Origin: Burkholderiales bacterium
GTDB lineage: Bacteria > Pseudomonadota > Gammaproteobacteria > Burkholderiales > JACMKV01
Assembly: GCA_014379915.1 (NCBI GenBank)
Contig: JACMKV010000204.1
Location: 1-5,223, forward strand
DNA length: 5,223 nucleotides
Reading direction: 5' to 3'
In this document: in pieces, positions 1-5,223 of the stretch
Layout of the letters: each line of letters begins with the position of its first letter
How positions within the stretch are numbered: position 1 is the stretch's first letter
Program-made: the position numbers and the translations under genes
The notes under the pieces: model-generated
What the model was told of the DNA's origin: nothing
Seen by the model: the letters and a program-made list of their open reading frames with translations, nothing else
Database searches by the model: none

Positions 1-60
1 CTCGACCGAGACGAGTACGTGGTGGAAGGACATGTGTCTCGTGACCGCTAACCGTGTGAG
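1..60. other. Left edge, unassigned; possible ends of flanking genes
   Basis: These 60 bases are too short to assign. Three readings are open. On the plus strand one frame reads to a TAA at 49-51 (ending EGHVSRDR), and another reads to a TAG at 62-64 (ending VTANRVS) with strongly GC-biased third positions. Either could be the tail of a gene converging on hicB, which the terminator-like hairpin at 66-82 would suit. On the minus strand an ATG at 33-31 opens a frame reading MSFHHVLVSVE to the window edge. That could be the start of a gene following hicB in the same direction, but its ribosome binding site is weak. I do not recognise a family from any of these fragments. Confidence 0.25.
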
Positions 61-477
61 CTAGCCGGCGCGCGCCGTTTTTGCGCGCGACCGTGTCGAG
101 CGCGTAGTTGGACGACGAATCGCCCGGCCCTCTTGTCGACGTCCGATACCCTCCGCCACCAGGGACACAACGAGCGTATTGAGCGATACCCCCTCAGCCT
201 TGGCCCTCGCGATGAGCTGGGCGTGCAAGGAGCGGGGTACTCGCTGGACGAACCGCCCGCTCACTGCCGAAAAGGACCTCGGAATCTCGTCGCCGAACTC
301 CTTGGCCACGGCCAGCCAGGAGACCAGCGCATCGCGACCATTTTCGATCGCCTGCTCCGGAGTGGCGCCGTCAGACCAGCACCCCGGAAGGTCGGGAAAG
401 GAGATGGCAAACCCTCCGCCCTCATCCTTCGACAGAGGGCGGACCTCGAACGGATACTCTACTGTGGCCTTCTTCAT
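61..477 (-). CDS. hicB: HicB family antitoxin with ribbon-helix-helix domain
   Basis: This is the antitoxin of a type II HicAB pair. It is expected to bind and neutralise the HicA mRNA interferase and to repress the operon. The ATG at 477 gives 138 aa; the longer frame upstream only reads through hicA out of frame. Residues 7-60 form the HicB partial RNase H-like fold, with the hallmark FPDLPGCWSDG near 27-37 followed by TPEQAIENGRDAL. Residues 76-112 (FVQRVPRSLHAQLIARAKAE, then GVSLNTLVVSLVAEG) match a ribbon-helix-helix DNA-binding domain. The last 26 residues are an Arg/Lys-rich tail (10 basic residues). The start overlaps the hicA stop as ATGA (474-477), so translation is probably coupled and follows the toxin, the usual hicA-hicB order. 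Family assignment is firm from motifs; repression is inferred from the domain. Confidence 0.93.
   Translation of the reverse strand: MKKATVEYPFEVRPLSKDEGGGFAISFPDLPGCWSDGATPEQAIENGRDALVSWLAVAKEFGDEIPRSFSAVSGRFVQRVPRSLHAQLIARAKAEGVSLNTLVVSLVAEGIGRRQEGRAIRRPTTRSTRSRAKTARAG
66..82 (+). terminator. Candidate intrinsic terminator (plus strand)
   Basis: The perfect palindrome CGGCGCGCGCCG (66-77) is followed directly by TTTTT (78-82). This can form a short GC hairpin with a U-tract in a plus-strand transcript coming from the left edge. The same bases can form an alternative 7-bp stem (69-75 with 83-89) with the T-run in the loop. They also encode the end of hicB on the other strand, so the T-run may simply reflect its lysine codons. 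The usable stem in the terminator form is only 4 bp, so the call is tentative. Confidence 0.3.
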
Positions 478-710
478 TCGGCAGTTCCCTCTTCGATCAA
501 GCGCACGAACTTGCGGATGTATACGGGCTTGATGGGCCGGCGGGCAGGAACGCTGAGCATCGCGCCGTTTGCATGGCGGAAGATCACATGACTTCCACCC
601 GGCTGAAGGAACTTCACTTCGAACGCCTCTGCGACCGACTTCAGGCTCTCGATCCGCCAATCCAGCGGATTGGCTTTCATTTGGGAGAGCGTCTTAGCGG
701 CACGTGTCAC
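474..710 (-). CDS. hicA: HicA family mRNA interferase toxin
   Basis: This small toxin adopts a double-stranded-RNA-binding-like fold and is expected to cleave mRNA when free of HicB. The frame gives 78 aa from a GTG at 710. The motif QPGGSHVIFRH (36-46) carries the conserved catalytic histidine, H41, and is followed by LSVPARRPIKPVYIRKFVRLI (52-72), typical of this HicA subgroup. The GTG start is preferred because the N-terminal KTLSQMKANPLDWRIESL resembles the start of family members as I recall them; an in-frame ATG at 680 would give 68 aa. Neither start has a clear Shine-Dalgarno, and an in-frame TAG at 725-723 rules out earlier starts. The gene has its own promoter candidate just upstream and overlaps hicB by 4 bp. 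The catalytic residue is intact, so the toxin looks functional. Confidence 0.92.
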   Translation of the reverse strand: MTRAAKTLSQMKANPLDWRIESLKSVAEAFEVKFLQPGGSHVIFRHANGAMLSVPARRPIKPVYIRKFVRLIEEGTAE

Positions 711-716
711 TTGGCA

Positions 717-745
717 ATGATACTACCGGTAACACTACGTCACAA
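717..745 (-). promoter_or_regulatory. Sigma70-type promoter of hicAB
   Basis: On the minus strand TTGTGA (745-740, 4 of 6 to the -35 consensus) and TATCAT (722-717, 5 of 6 to the -10 consensus) are separated by exactly 17 bp. The expected transcription start falls at about 710, on the GTG of hicA. The message would therefore be leaderless if GTG is used, or have a leader of about 30 nt if the ATG at 680 is used. This is the best promoter-like sequence I see in the window, and it lies directly upstream of the toxin-antitoxin pair. Confidence 0.55.
724..731. promoter_or_regulatory. Palindrome TACCGGTA, candidate HicB operator
   Basis: A perfect 8-bp palindrome lies inside the 17-bp promoter spacer, one base upstream of the -10 box. 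Ribbon-helix-helix repressors commonly bind short palindromes overlapping their own promoter, and HicB here carries such a domain. A second inverted repeat, AACCA with a 7-nt gap then TGGTT (744-760), touches the -35 box and may be a second half of the control region. Assignment as an operator is inference from position and symmetry. Confidence 0.4.
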
Positions 746-770
746 CCAGACGCTGTGGTTTCTGTCCCCT

Positions 771-840
771 AACTGAACGCGAGTTGTGGCGCGTCATTCT
801 GCTTCAACGGAACGCGGGTTGTGGCGCGTCATTCTGCTTC
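771..840. repeat. 35-bp head-to-tail tandem duplication over the tilS stop
   Basis: Bases 771-805 and 806-840 are the same 35-base unit repeated without a gap, differing at two positions (774 T versus 809 G, and 782 A versus 817 G). The right copy contains the last tilS codons and the TGA stop (831-829); the left copy repeats this sequence downstream of the stop. A third, inverted copy of the core, GAATGACGC, lies at 870-878 within tilS. It can pair with GCGTCATTC at 826-834 to make a 9-bp stem with a 35-nt loop. Confidence 0.9.
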
Positions 841-2235
841 TCGCGCCGCAGCGCTGCCCTGCCACTCCGGAATGACGCCCGGTTCACCCGCCGCTGTCTG
901 ATACGCACACTCGACTCCCAGCCCTGGCGCCCACACCAGGGTTTCGCCGCAGAACAGCAGCGGCATCCGCGCGCGTTGCCATGGCGGCACACGATTTTCC
1001 TGCAGCAGATTCTTCAAGGTACGGCGCGGGCGCTTGCAGTCGGGCTGCAGACGCTCGCCGCCGCATCGCGTTCTGACCGTCACCGCGTGCTGCTCCAGCC
1101 GTTGCGCATCGATGCCGGCGCCGATACTTTTTTTCATCAGCAGCACGCCGGCGCCCGCGGGAAGCTCGAGCCGCGCTTCGCCGCTCCAGCCAACAACGAA
1201 TGACGCAACCGTACACGCAGGTTCGAGGCGTAGCGAACCTTCAAAACGGCGTAATTGCCGATCACCCAACTCGATCAAGAGACGGCTGTCGTCACTGCTG
1301 CAGCGGCATTGCCGAACGATCTCGTCGAGCTTGACGGCGCTGGGCAGGATCAGGCCGGCGCGAGCCAGAAAAAAGCGCAGCAGATTGTTAGCGCGGGCTT
1401 GTTCCAGCCTGCACAATGCATCGATTCGTAAAGCGCCTGCGGACATGGCATCCGCCGCGTCGCATTCGGCGAGCTCATCGAGCAACGCGGAAGCCGTGGC
1501 GAAATGCCGGCTTGCCCGCGCGAACGTGGTGCGATAGCCGGGAAAACGCCGCTCGACGATAGGGAAGATGCAATGTCGCACATAGTTGCGATCGAACGAC
1601 GTGTTGTCGTTGCTCTCGTCGTCGATCCAGATCAGATTTTTGCCGCGTGCATAAGCTTCGAACTCGCGGCGGGCGACATTCAGGAATGGCCGCAACAAAC
1701 GCGGCGCCCGGCCTTTGAGCGCGCGCGATAACTCCCTGATTTCAGGTATGGCGCTCGCACCCTTCAGGCCCGCGCCGCGCAGCAACTGCAGCAGCAAGGT
1801 CTCGGCCTGATCGTCGAGGTGATGGGCGGTGATGATGAAGTCGGCATCTTGCTCGGCAAACACGCCATAACGCGCCTTGCGCGCCGCAGCTTCCGTACCG
1901 CCTCCAGCCGCATCGATATTTACCGAGACACTTCGAAAGTCGATGCCGCGCGCGCTGCAAAGCCTGGCGCAGAAATCAGCCCACCTTGGAGAGTTAGCGC
2001 TGATCTGATGATCGATGTGGACCGCGGACAGCGAGAAACCGTGAGGCTCGCGCAGCAGATCGAGAACATCGAGCGCGACCACCGAGTCGATGCCGCCGCT
2101 CAGGCCGAGAACAAGCTTATCGCCTTCTTTGACCCATTTCCTTAATACGCTTTTCGCATCGACCAACGGATCCGGCAGGTCCGGCAGCGCGACATTCGGC
2201 CGATCACTTGACTGCGACTTCTTTGAATTTGCCAT
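829..2235 (-). CDS. tilS: tRNA(Ile)-lysidine synthetase
   Basis: TilS is a cytoplasmic enzyme that uses ATP and lysine to convert C34 of the CAU-anticodon isoleucine tRNA to lysidine. This lets the tRNA read AUA instead of AUG, and the enzyme is essential in most bacteria. The 468-aa product has the PP-loop SGGIDS (46-51), HIDH (73-76), HHLDDQAET (138-146) and the ESNDNTSFDRNYVRH block (207-221) of the N-terminal catalytic domain. A linker domain follows, then the C-terminal TilS domain (about 385-446, with TRCGGERLQP and LKNLLQENRVPPWQR). The ATG at 2235 lies 32 bp inside accA with no clear Shine-Dalgarno, which implies coupled translation. A TTG at 2166 (residue 24) is the only other early start I see before the catalytic core. 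The last residues and the stop lie in the 35-bp duplication. Confidence 0.96.
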   Translation of the reverse strand: MANSKKSQSSDRPNVALPDLPDPLVDAKSVLRKWVKEGDKLVLGLSGGIDSVVALDVLDLLREPHGFSLSAVHIDHQISANSPRWADFCARLCSARGIDFRSVSVNIDAAGGGTEAAARKARYGVFAEQDADFIITAHHLDDQAETLLLQLLRGAGLKGASAIPEIRELSRALKGRAPRLLRPFLNVARREFEAYARGKNLIWIDDESNDNTSFDRNYVRHCIFPIVERRFPGYRTTFARASRHFATASALLDELAECDAADAMSAGALRIDALCRLEQARANNLLRFFLARAGLILPSAVKLDEIVRQCRCSSDDSRLLIELGDRQLRRFEGSLRLEPACTVASFVVGWSGEARLELPAGAGVLLMKKSIGAGIDAQRLEQHAVTVRTRCGGERLQPDCKRPRRTLKNLLQENRVPPWQRARMPLLFCGETLVWAPGLGVECAYQTAAGEPGVIPEWQGSAAAREAE

Positions 2236-3172
2236 AAGCCATCAGCCGCGCATACCGCGCTTTCAGCAACTCGTCGATCGGCTTATCCTTGAGCTGGCGC
2301 AGCGTATCGCCCAGCATTCTTTTCAAGGTTTGTATTATGGTTTCCGGATCGCGGTGCGCGCCGCCCAGGGGCTCGGCCACGATCTTGTCGATCAAGCCCA
2401 GCGTTTTCAAACGCGTCGCCGTAATGCCCAGCGTTTCGGCGGCCTCGGGCGCTTTATCGACGCTTTTCCAGAGAATTGACGCGCAGCCTTCAGGCGAGAT
2501 CACCGAATAGGTCGCGTATTGCAGCATCAACATCGCATCGCCGACGCCGACTGCCAGCGCGCCGCCCGAGCCGCCTTCGCCGATCACGGTGCAAATGATC
2601 GGCGTCTTCAATTCAGCCATGACGTACAGGTTGCGACCTATTGCCTCCGACTGGCCGCGCTCCTCCGCGCCCACGCCCGGATAAGCGCCGGGTGTGTCGA
2701 TCAGCGTGAATACCGGGATTGCGAACTTCTCGGCAAGCCGCATCAGGCGCAGCGCCTTGCGGTAACCCTCGGGTCGCGGCATGCCGAAATTGCGGAAGAT
2801 TTTCTCCTTGGTATCGCGGCCTTTTTGATGCCCGATGACCATCACGCTTTGGCCGCCGAGCCGCGCCAGCCCGCCGACGATCGCATGATCGTCGGCAAAA
2901 CTCCGGTCGCCGTGCAATTCTTCGAAGTCGGTGAAGATGTGCTGCAGGTAATCGAGTGTATTAGGGCGCTGCGGATGACGAGCGACCTGCGAGATCTGCC
3001 ACGCGTTTAACTTACCGTAGATCGACTTCGTCAGCGTCTGATTCTTTTTTTGCAGACGATCGATTTCTTCCGAAATGTCGAGCGCCGAATCATCCTGCAC
3101 ATAACGCAGCTCGTCGATTTTGGCTTCGAGCTCGGCGATCGGCTGTTCGAAATCGAGAAAGGTGGTTTTCAT
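2204..3172 (-). CDS. accA: Acetyl-CoA carboxylase carboxyltransferase subunit alpha
   Basis: AccA pairs with AccD to form the carboxyltransferase of acetyl-CoA carboxylase. It moves the carboxyl group from biotin on AccB to acetyl-CoA to make malonyl-CoA, the committed step of fatty-acid synthesis, in the cytoplasm. The ATG at 3172 gives 322 aa, close to the 319 aa of the E. coli protein. The upstream 26 codons of the longer frame are poor and run back into ggt. Residues 1-50 are the helical N-terminus (FLDFEQPIAELEAKIDEL). The crotonase-like core carries IDTPGAYPGVGAEERGQSEA (158-177) and the oxyanion-type GEGGSGGALA (198-207), followed by SPEGCASILWK (226-236). No strong Shine-Dalgarno precedes the start. 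It lies 28 bp after ggt and overlaps tilS by 32 bp. The accA-tilS neighbourhood is familiar from proteobacteria. Confidence 0.97.
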   Translation of the reverse strand: MKTTFLDFEQPIAELEAKIDELRYVQDDSALDISEEIDRLQKKNQTLTKSIYGKLNAWQISQVARHPQRPNTLDYLQHIFTDFEELHGDRSFADDHAIVGGLARLGGQSVMVIGHQKGRDTKEKIFRNFGMPRPEGYRKALRLMRLAEKFAIPVFTLIDTPGAYPGVGAEERGQSEAIGRNLYVMAELKTPIICTVIGEGGSGGALAVGVGDAMLMLQYATYSVISPEGCASILWKSVDKAPEAAETLGITATRLKTLGLIDKIVAEPLGGAHRDPETIIQTLKRMLGDTLRQLKDKPIDELLKARYARLMAYGKFKEVAVK

Positions 3173-3186
3173 CGGCGCGCGTTCGG

Positions 3187-3204
3187 CTAGTGGCAGGACA
3201 CTAG
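3187..3204. repeat. Perfect inverted repeat at the ggt stop / accA leader
   Basis: CTAGTG (3187-3192) and CACTAG (3199-3204) are 6-bp arms around a 6-nt loop. The repeat covers the TAG stop of ggt (3203-3201) and sits 14 bp upstream of the accA start at 3172. It could form a small hairpin in the message. There is no U-run after it, so it is not an intrinsic terminator; a role in mRNA processing or accA translation is only a guess. Confidence 0.5.
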
Positions 3205-4874
3205 AACCAGCCTGCCCAGCCGGCTGCCGTCCGCGGGTCGCCCACCGCAATCGACTGACCGGTTTTTTTACTCAGCCAAACTGCCTGCATATTGCCCCAC
3301 TTCCGGTTGACGCGATGCACGCTGTGTCCTTTGGCTTCAAGCGAGGTGACCCACTCGGCGGGGAGCCCTTCCGGCTCGATATCGATGCGGTCGGGCAGAT
3401 ATTGATGATGGTAGCGTGGCGCACCGACAATGCCAACGACATCGACCGGACCTGGCCGGGCATAATCGAGAATCGCCAGCAGCACCTGGCTCATGATGCG
3501 TGAGCCGCCGCTGCTGCCGAGGATCAGCACGCCGCGCGCATCCTCGACGAAAGTCGGCGACATCGATGATAGCGGCCGCTTGCCGGGCTCGATCGCGTTG
3601 GCTTCGTCGCCGGTCAGTCGATAGGTATTGGCCGCGCCCGGCTTCACGGCGAAATCATCCATCTCGTTATTCAGCAGCACGCCGGTGTCTCCGGCGACGA
3701 TGCCCGAGCCGAACAAGTTGTTGATGCTCAACGTTGCAGCGACGCGATTGCCGGCTGCATCGATGATCGAGAAATGCGAAGTGTCGGTACCTTCGACAGG
3801 CATCGAATCGATTTGAGCGAGTACCGCGCTCGGCGTCGCCTGCCGCGGATCGATCGAGGCTGCGCGTGTCGCGGCATAAGTTTCGCTCGACAGGCGCCCC
3901 ATGGGCGCATCGATGAAATCGGGATCGCCAAGATAGCGCGCCCGGTCATGATAGGCGCGGCGCAATGCCTCGACGACGAGGTGGGCTCGCGTTGCCCCGT
4001 TGGTTTCGGCAAGCGGCAGCGTTTCCAGAATGTTCAGGCTTTGCGCGAGCGTCGCACCGCCGGCCGAAGGCAGCGATGCCGTGGTGATATCAAGCCCGCG
4101 GTAGGTAATGCGCGCTGGCGCTCGTTCGATGACGCGATAACTGTCGAGATCTTCTTTTTGCCAGATGCCGCCTGCTGCGTTGACCGACCGCACCAGCTCG
4201 TCGGCGACCCGGCCATCGTAAAAACCGGCATGACCGTAACGTGCGAGCGCCGCCAAAGTGCGGGCAAGCGCGGGCTGGCGCAGGCGAAAGCCATGCATAG
4301 GCGGCTCACCCCTATCGAGAAAAATGCTCGCCGCGGATTCGTTGTCGCGCAGCAGCCCTTGCCGCATGCGTGCGATACGGGCGTAGCGCGCGTTGGTTGA
4401 AAAGCCGTCGCGGGCATAAGCCATTGCCGGCGCCATCGTCTTTATGAGCGGAAAATTGCCGTATCGCTTCGAAAGCCAGGCGAGTGCCGCCGGTGTACCG
4501 GGAATTGACGCAGCTTTCGCACCTTCGCGCGAGGCGCCTGCTACGACCTCGCCGTTGCGGTCGAGATACATCTCGGAACGCGCATTCAAGGGCGCCGTCT
4601 CGCGCGCGTCGAGCATGACCGCATCGCCATCGGAAGCTCGGTACAACAGCCAGAAACCGCCGCCGCCTAGGCCCGATGCAAACGGTTCGACGACCGCAAG
4701 CGTTGCCGCAACCGCGACCGCCGCATCGAACGCATTGCCGCCTTGCCGCAACATCCGATACCCAGCCTCGGTCGCGAGCGGATGGGCTGACGCGATTGCA
4801 GCCCTTTGGGCTACTGCGTCATGGGCGCTGGCGCCGAACAGGGCGACGAGTACGATCAAGAACCAGCGTTTCAT
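3201..4874 (-). CDS. ggt: Gamma-glutamyltransferase (glutathione hydrolase), exported
   Basis: This N-terminal-nucleophile hydrolase (MEROPS T03 type) cleaves or transfers the gamma-glutamyl group of glutathione and related compounds, typically in the periplasm. The product is 557 aa, against 580 in E. coli. Residues 1-23 are a Sec signal peptide (MKRW, a hydrophobic stretch, then AVAQ), so export is expected. The large subunit shows SGLGGGGFWLLY (67-78) and the glutamate-binding arginine in DARETAP (R91). Autocleavage is expected before T365 in EGTDTSHFS, giving a small subunit of 193 residues. NNEMDDF (402-408), a lid loop with Y418, RPLSSMSP (433-440) and GSSGGSRI (453-460) complete the active site. 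The ATG at 4874 fits the signal peptide, though its Shine-Dalgarno is weak. The substrate in this organism is not shown by the sequence. Confidence 0.96.
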   Translation of the reverse strand: MKRWFLIVLVALFGASAHDAVAQRAAIASAHPLATEAGYRMLRQGGNAFDAAVAVAATLAVVEPFASGLGGGGFWLLYRASDGDAVMLDARETAPLNARSEMYLDRNGEVVAGASREGAKAASIPGTPAALAWLSKRYGNFPLIKTMAPAMAYARDGFSTNARYARIARMRQGLLRDNESAASIFLDRGEPPMHGFRLRQPALARTLAALARYGHAGFYDGRVADELVRSVNAAGGIWQKEDLDSYRVIERAPARITYRGLDITTASLPSAGGATLAQSLNILETLPLAETNGATRAHLVVEALRRAYHDRARYLGDPDFIDAPMGRLSSETYAATRAASIDPRQATPSAVLAQIDSMPVEGTDTSHFSIIDAAGNRVAATLSINNLFGSGIVAGDTGVLLNNEMDDFAVKPGAANTYRLTGDEANAIEPGKRPLSSMSPTFVEDARGVLILGSSGGSRIMSQVLLAILDYARPGPVDVVGIVGAPRYHHQYLPDRIDIEPEGLPAEWVTSLEAKGHSVHRVNRKWGNMQAVWLSKKTGQSIAVGDPRTAAGWAGWF

Positions 4875-4922
4875 TTCAGGGGTTGTCGCGTATGGCGAAT
4901 TGCGGAAACAACGAAGAGCGGC

Positions 4923-4951
4923 ATCATTGTACGTTGTTCAGTATCTGCCAA
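4923..4951 (-). promoter_or_regulatory. Weak promoter candidate upstream of ggt
   Basis: On the minus strand TTGGCA (4951-4946, 5 of 6 to the -35 consensus) is followed after 17 bp by AATGAT (4928-4923, 4 of 6 to the -10 consensus). A better -10-like TACAAT (4931-4926) overlaps it but would leave only a 14-bp spacer. It lies about 50 bp before the ggt start, in the only sizeable gap upstream of the ggt-accA-tilS run. Chance matches of this quality are common. Confidence 0.25.
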
Positions 4952-4969
4952 ATCGGGATTATCGGGATT
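4952..4969. repeat. Two tandem copies of a 9-bp unit
   Basis: The unit ATCGGGATT occurs twice without a gap (4952-4960 and 4961-4969), just upstream of the candidate -35 box of ggt. It could be a slippage duplication or a pair of regulator half-sites on the same helix face (spacing 9 bp). The rest of the spacer between the SDR and ggt (4875-5045) shows nothing else that I can name, and no clear intrinsic terminator. Confidence 0.5.
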
Positions 4970-5045
4970 CGCCGCTTATGGAAATAACGCTGAACATCGG
5001 GCGCAGATCGACATAGCTCAAGAAAAACTGGCTCGCATCAACCGA

Positions 5046-5096
5046 TCAGCCGTTACCGATGAAGCCCGGGTACAGCAGCATGCCGCCATCTATATA
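5046..5096 (-). other. Out-of-frame remnant of the SDR C-terminus
   Basis: In the frame one base off from the SDR reading, these bases encode 16 residues, YIDGG then MLLYPGFIGNG, ending at a TGA (5048-5046). This is the standard last strand and tail of glucose-1-dehydrogenase-like short-chain dehydrogenases. Upstream in this frame the codons ACG CTG (5102-5097) would give TL, completing TGQ-TL-YIDGG if one A were restored near 5102-5103. It is therefore the original end of the gene in the neighbouring entry, separated from it by a probable 1-base deletion. Confidence 0.8.
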
Positions 5097-5223
5097 CAGC
5101 GTTGCCCGGTCATGTAATCGGATGCATCCGACGCCAGCCAAACGGCAGCGCGACCGATATCGATCGGCTCACCGATCCGGCCGTACGGAACGTCAAGCAC
5201 GGCCCTCCAGTCGGCGAAGCTCA
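5090..5223 (-). CDS. SDR family oxidoreductase, C-terminal part, frameshifted and cut by window edge
   Basis: Only the last 43 codons of the reading frame lie in the window; the start is beyond 5223. They read SFADWRAVLDVPYGRIGEP, then IDIGRAAVWLASDASDYMTG and QRCI, then TAG at 5092-5090. GRIGEP, AAVWLASD and YMTGQ are the usual C-terminal signature of classical short-chain dehydrogenases (Rossmann-fold NAD(P)-dependent oxidoreductases). The tail resembles proteins annotated as glucose 1-dehydrogenase, but the substrate cannot be set from this fragment. The conserved final segment continues one frame over, down to 5046, so a single-base deletion has replaced about 18 terminal residues with RCI. 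The gene may be a recent pseudogene, a slightly shortened protein, or an assembly error. It precedes ggt by about 215 bp on the same strand. Confidence 0.75.
   Translation of the reverse strand, partial: SFADWRAVLDVPYGRIGEPIDIGRAAVWLASDASDYMTGQRCI

Noticed and set aside
133..591. Plus-strand open frame of 152 codons across hicA and hicB
   Set aside because: It is antisense to both toxin-antitoxin genes and has no domain signal.
478..660. N-terminal extension of the hicB frame up to 660
   Set aside because: It runs through hicA in another frame with a Cys/Arg/Pro-rich translation; the HicB fold begins right after the ATG at 477.
771..840. CRISPR-like or insertion-sequence end
   Set aside because: There are only two copies with no spacer between them, no transposase nearby and no terminal inverted repeats flanking hicAB.
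784..1203. Plus-strand open frame of 139 codons opposite tilS
   Set aside because: It is antisense to the well-supported tilS frame, has no recognisable domain, and is rich in Arg, Ala and His as expected of a GC-rich shadow frame.
3173..3250. N-terminal extension of the accA frame up to 3250
   Set aside because: It overlaps the end of ggt and is unlike AccA, which begins MKTTFLDFEQP at 3172.
3774..4400. Plus-strand open frame of 208 codons opposite ggt
   Set aside because: It lies wholly within ggt, whose active-site motifs are intact, and its translation is Arg/Cys-rich without any family pattern.
4444..5016. Plus-strand open frame of 190 codons opposite the 5-prime end of ggt
   Set aside because: Most of it mirrors the ggt signal peptide and large subunit. 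The part in the intergenic spacer alone is too short and unlike any protein I know.
1..5223. tRNA, rRNA or riboswitch
   Set aside because: The few noncoding gaps (711-828, 3173-3200, 4875-5045) show no cloverleaf, rRNA core or riboswitch pattern by eye.

Overview
This is a GC-rich bacterial window with five complete genes, all on the minus strand. Read in the direction of transcription (right to left) they are: the end of a short-chain dehydrogenase (SDR) gene, ggt (gamma-glutamyltransferase), accA (acetyl-CoA carboxylase carboxyltransferase alpha), tilS (tRNA-Ile lysidine synthetase), then hicA and hicB (type II toxin-antitoxin). The tight accA-tilS pair suggests a proteobacterium, most likely betaproteobacterial. 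That placement is inferred from gene order and protein style; no search was run.

Right end (about 4875-5223): the C-terminal part of an SDR enters from outside the window. Its last conserved segment (DGG, then LLYPGF) lies one frame away from the rest. This fits a single lost base, and the frame in use stops early. A spacer of about 170-215 bp with a 9-bp tandem repeat and a weak promoter candidate then leads into ggt.

Centre (829-4874): ggt encodes an exported Ntn-hydrolase with its catalytic residues intact. It ends 28 bp before accA, and a small perfect inverted repeat spans its stop codon. accA is full length and overlaps the start of tilS by 32 bp, so these two are probably translated from one message. 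tilS is full length with all nucleotide-binding motifs. Its stop codon lies inside a perfect head-to-tail 35-bp duplication (771-840, 33 of 35 positions identical).

Left (1-760): a 60-bp gap after the duplication separates tilS from hicA. It holds a well-formed sigma70-type promoter whose spacer contains the palindrome TACCGGTA, a plausible autorepression operator. hicA and hicB overlap by 4 bp (ATGA). A plus-strand hairpin followed by five T lies over the end of hicB and may terminate a converging gene from the left. The first 60 bases cannot be assigned with confidence.

ggt, accA and tilS serve glutathione/amino-acid turnover, fatty-acid synthesis and decoding of AUA codons. hicAB looks like an accessory module with its own promoter, placed right after this housekeeping block. 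I did not find a clearly new biological system. The most notable points are the SDR frameshift, the duplication at the tilS stop and the compact hicAB promoter-operator.
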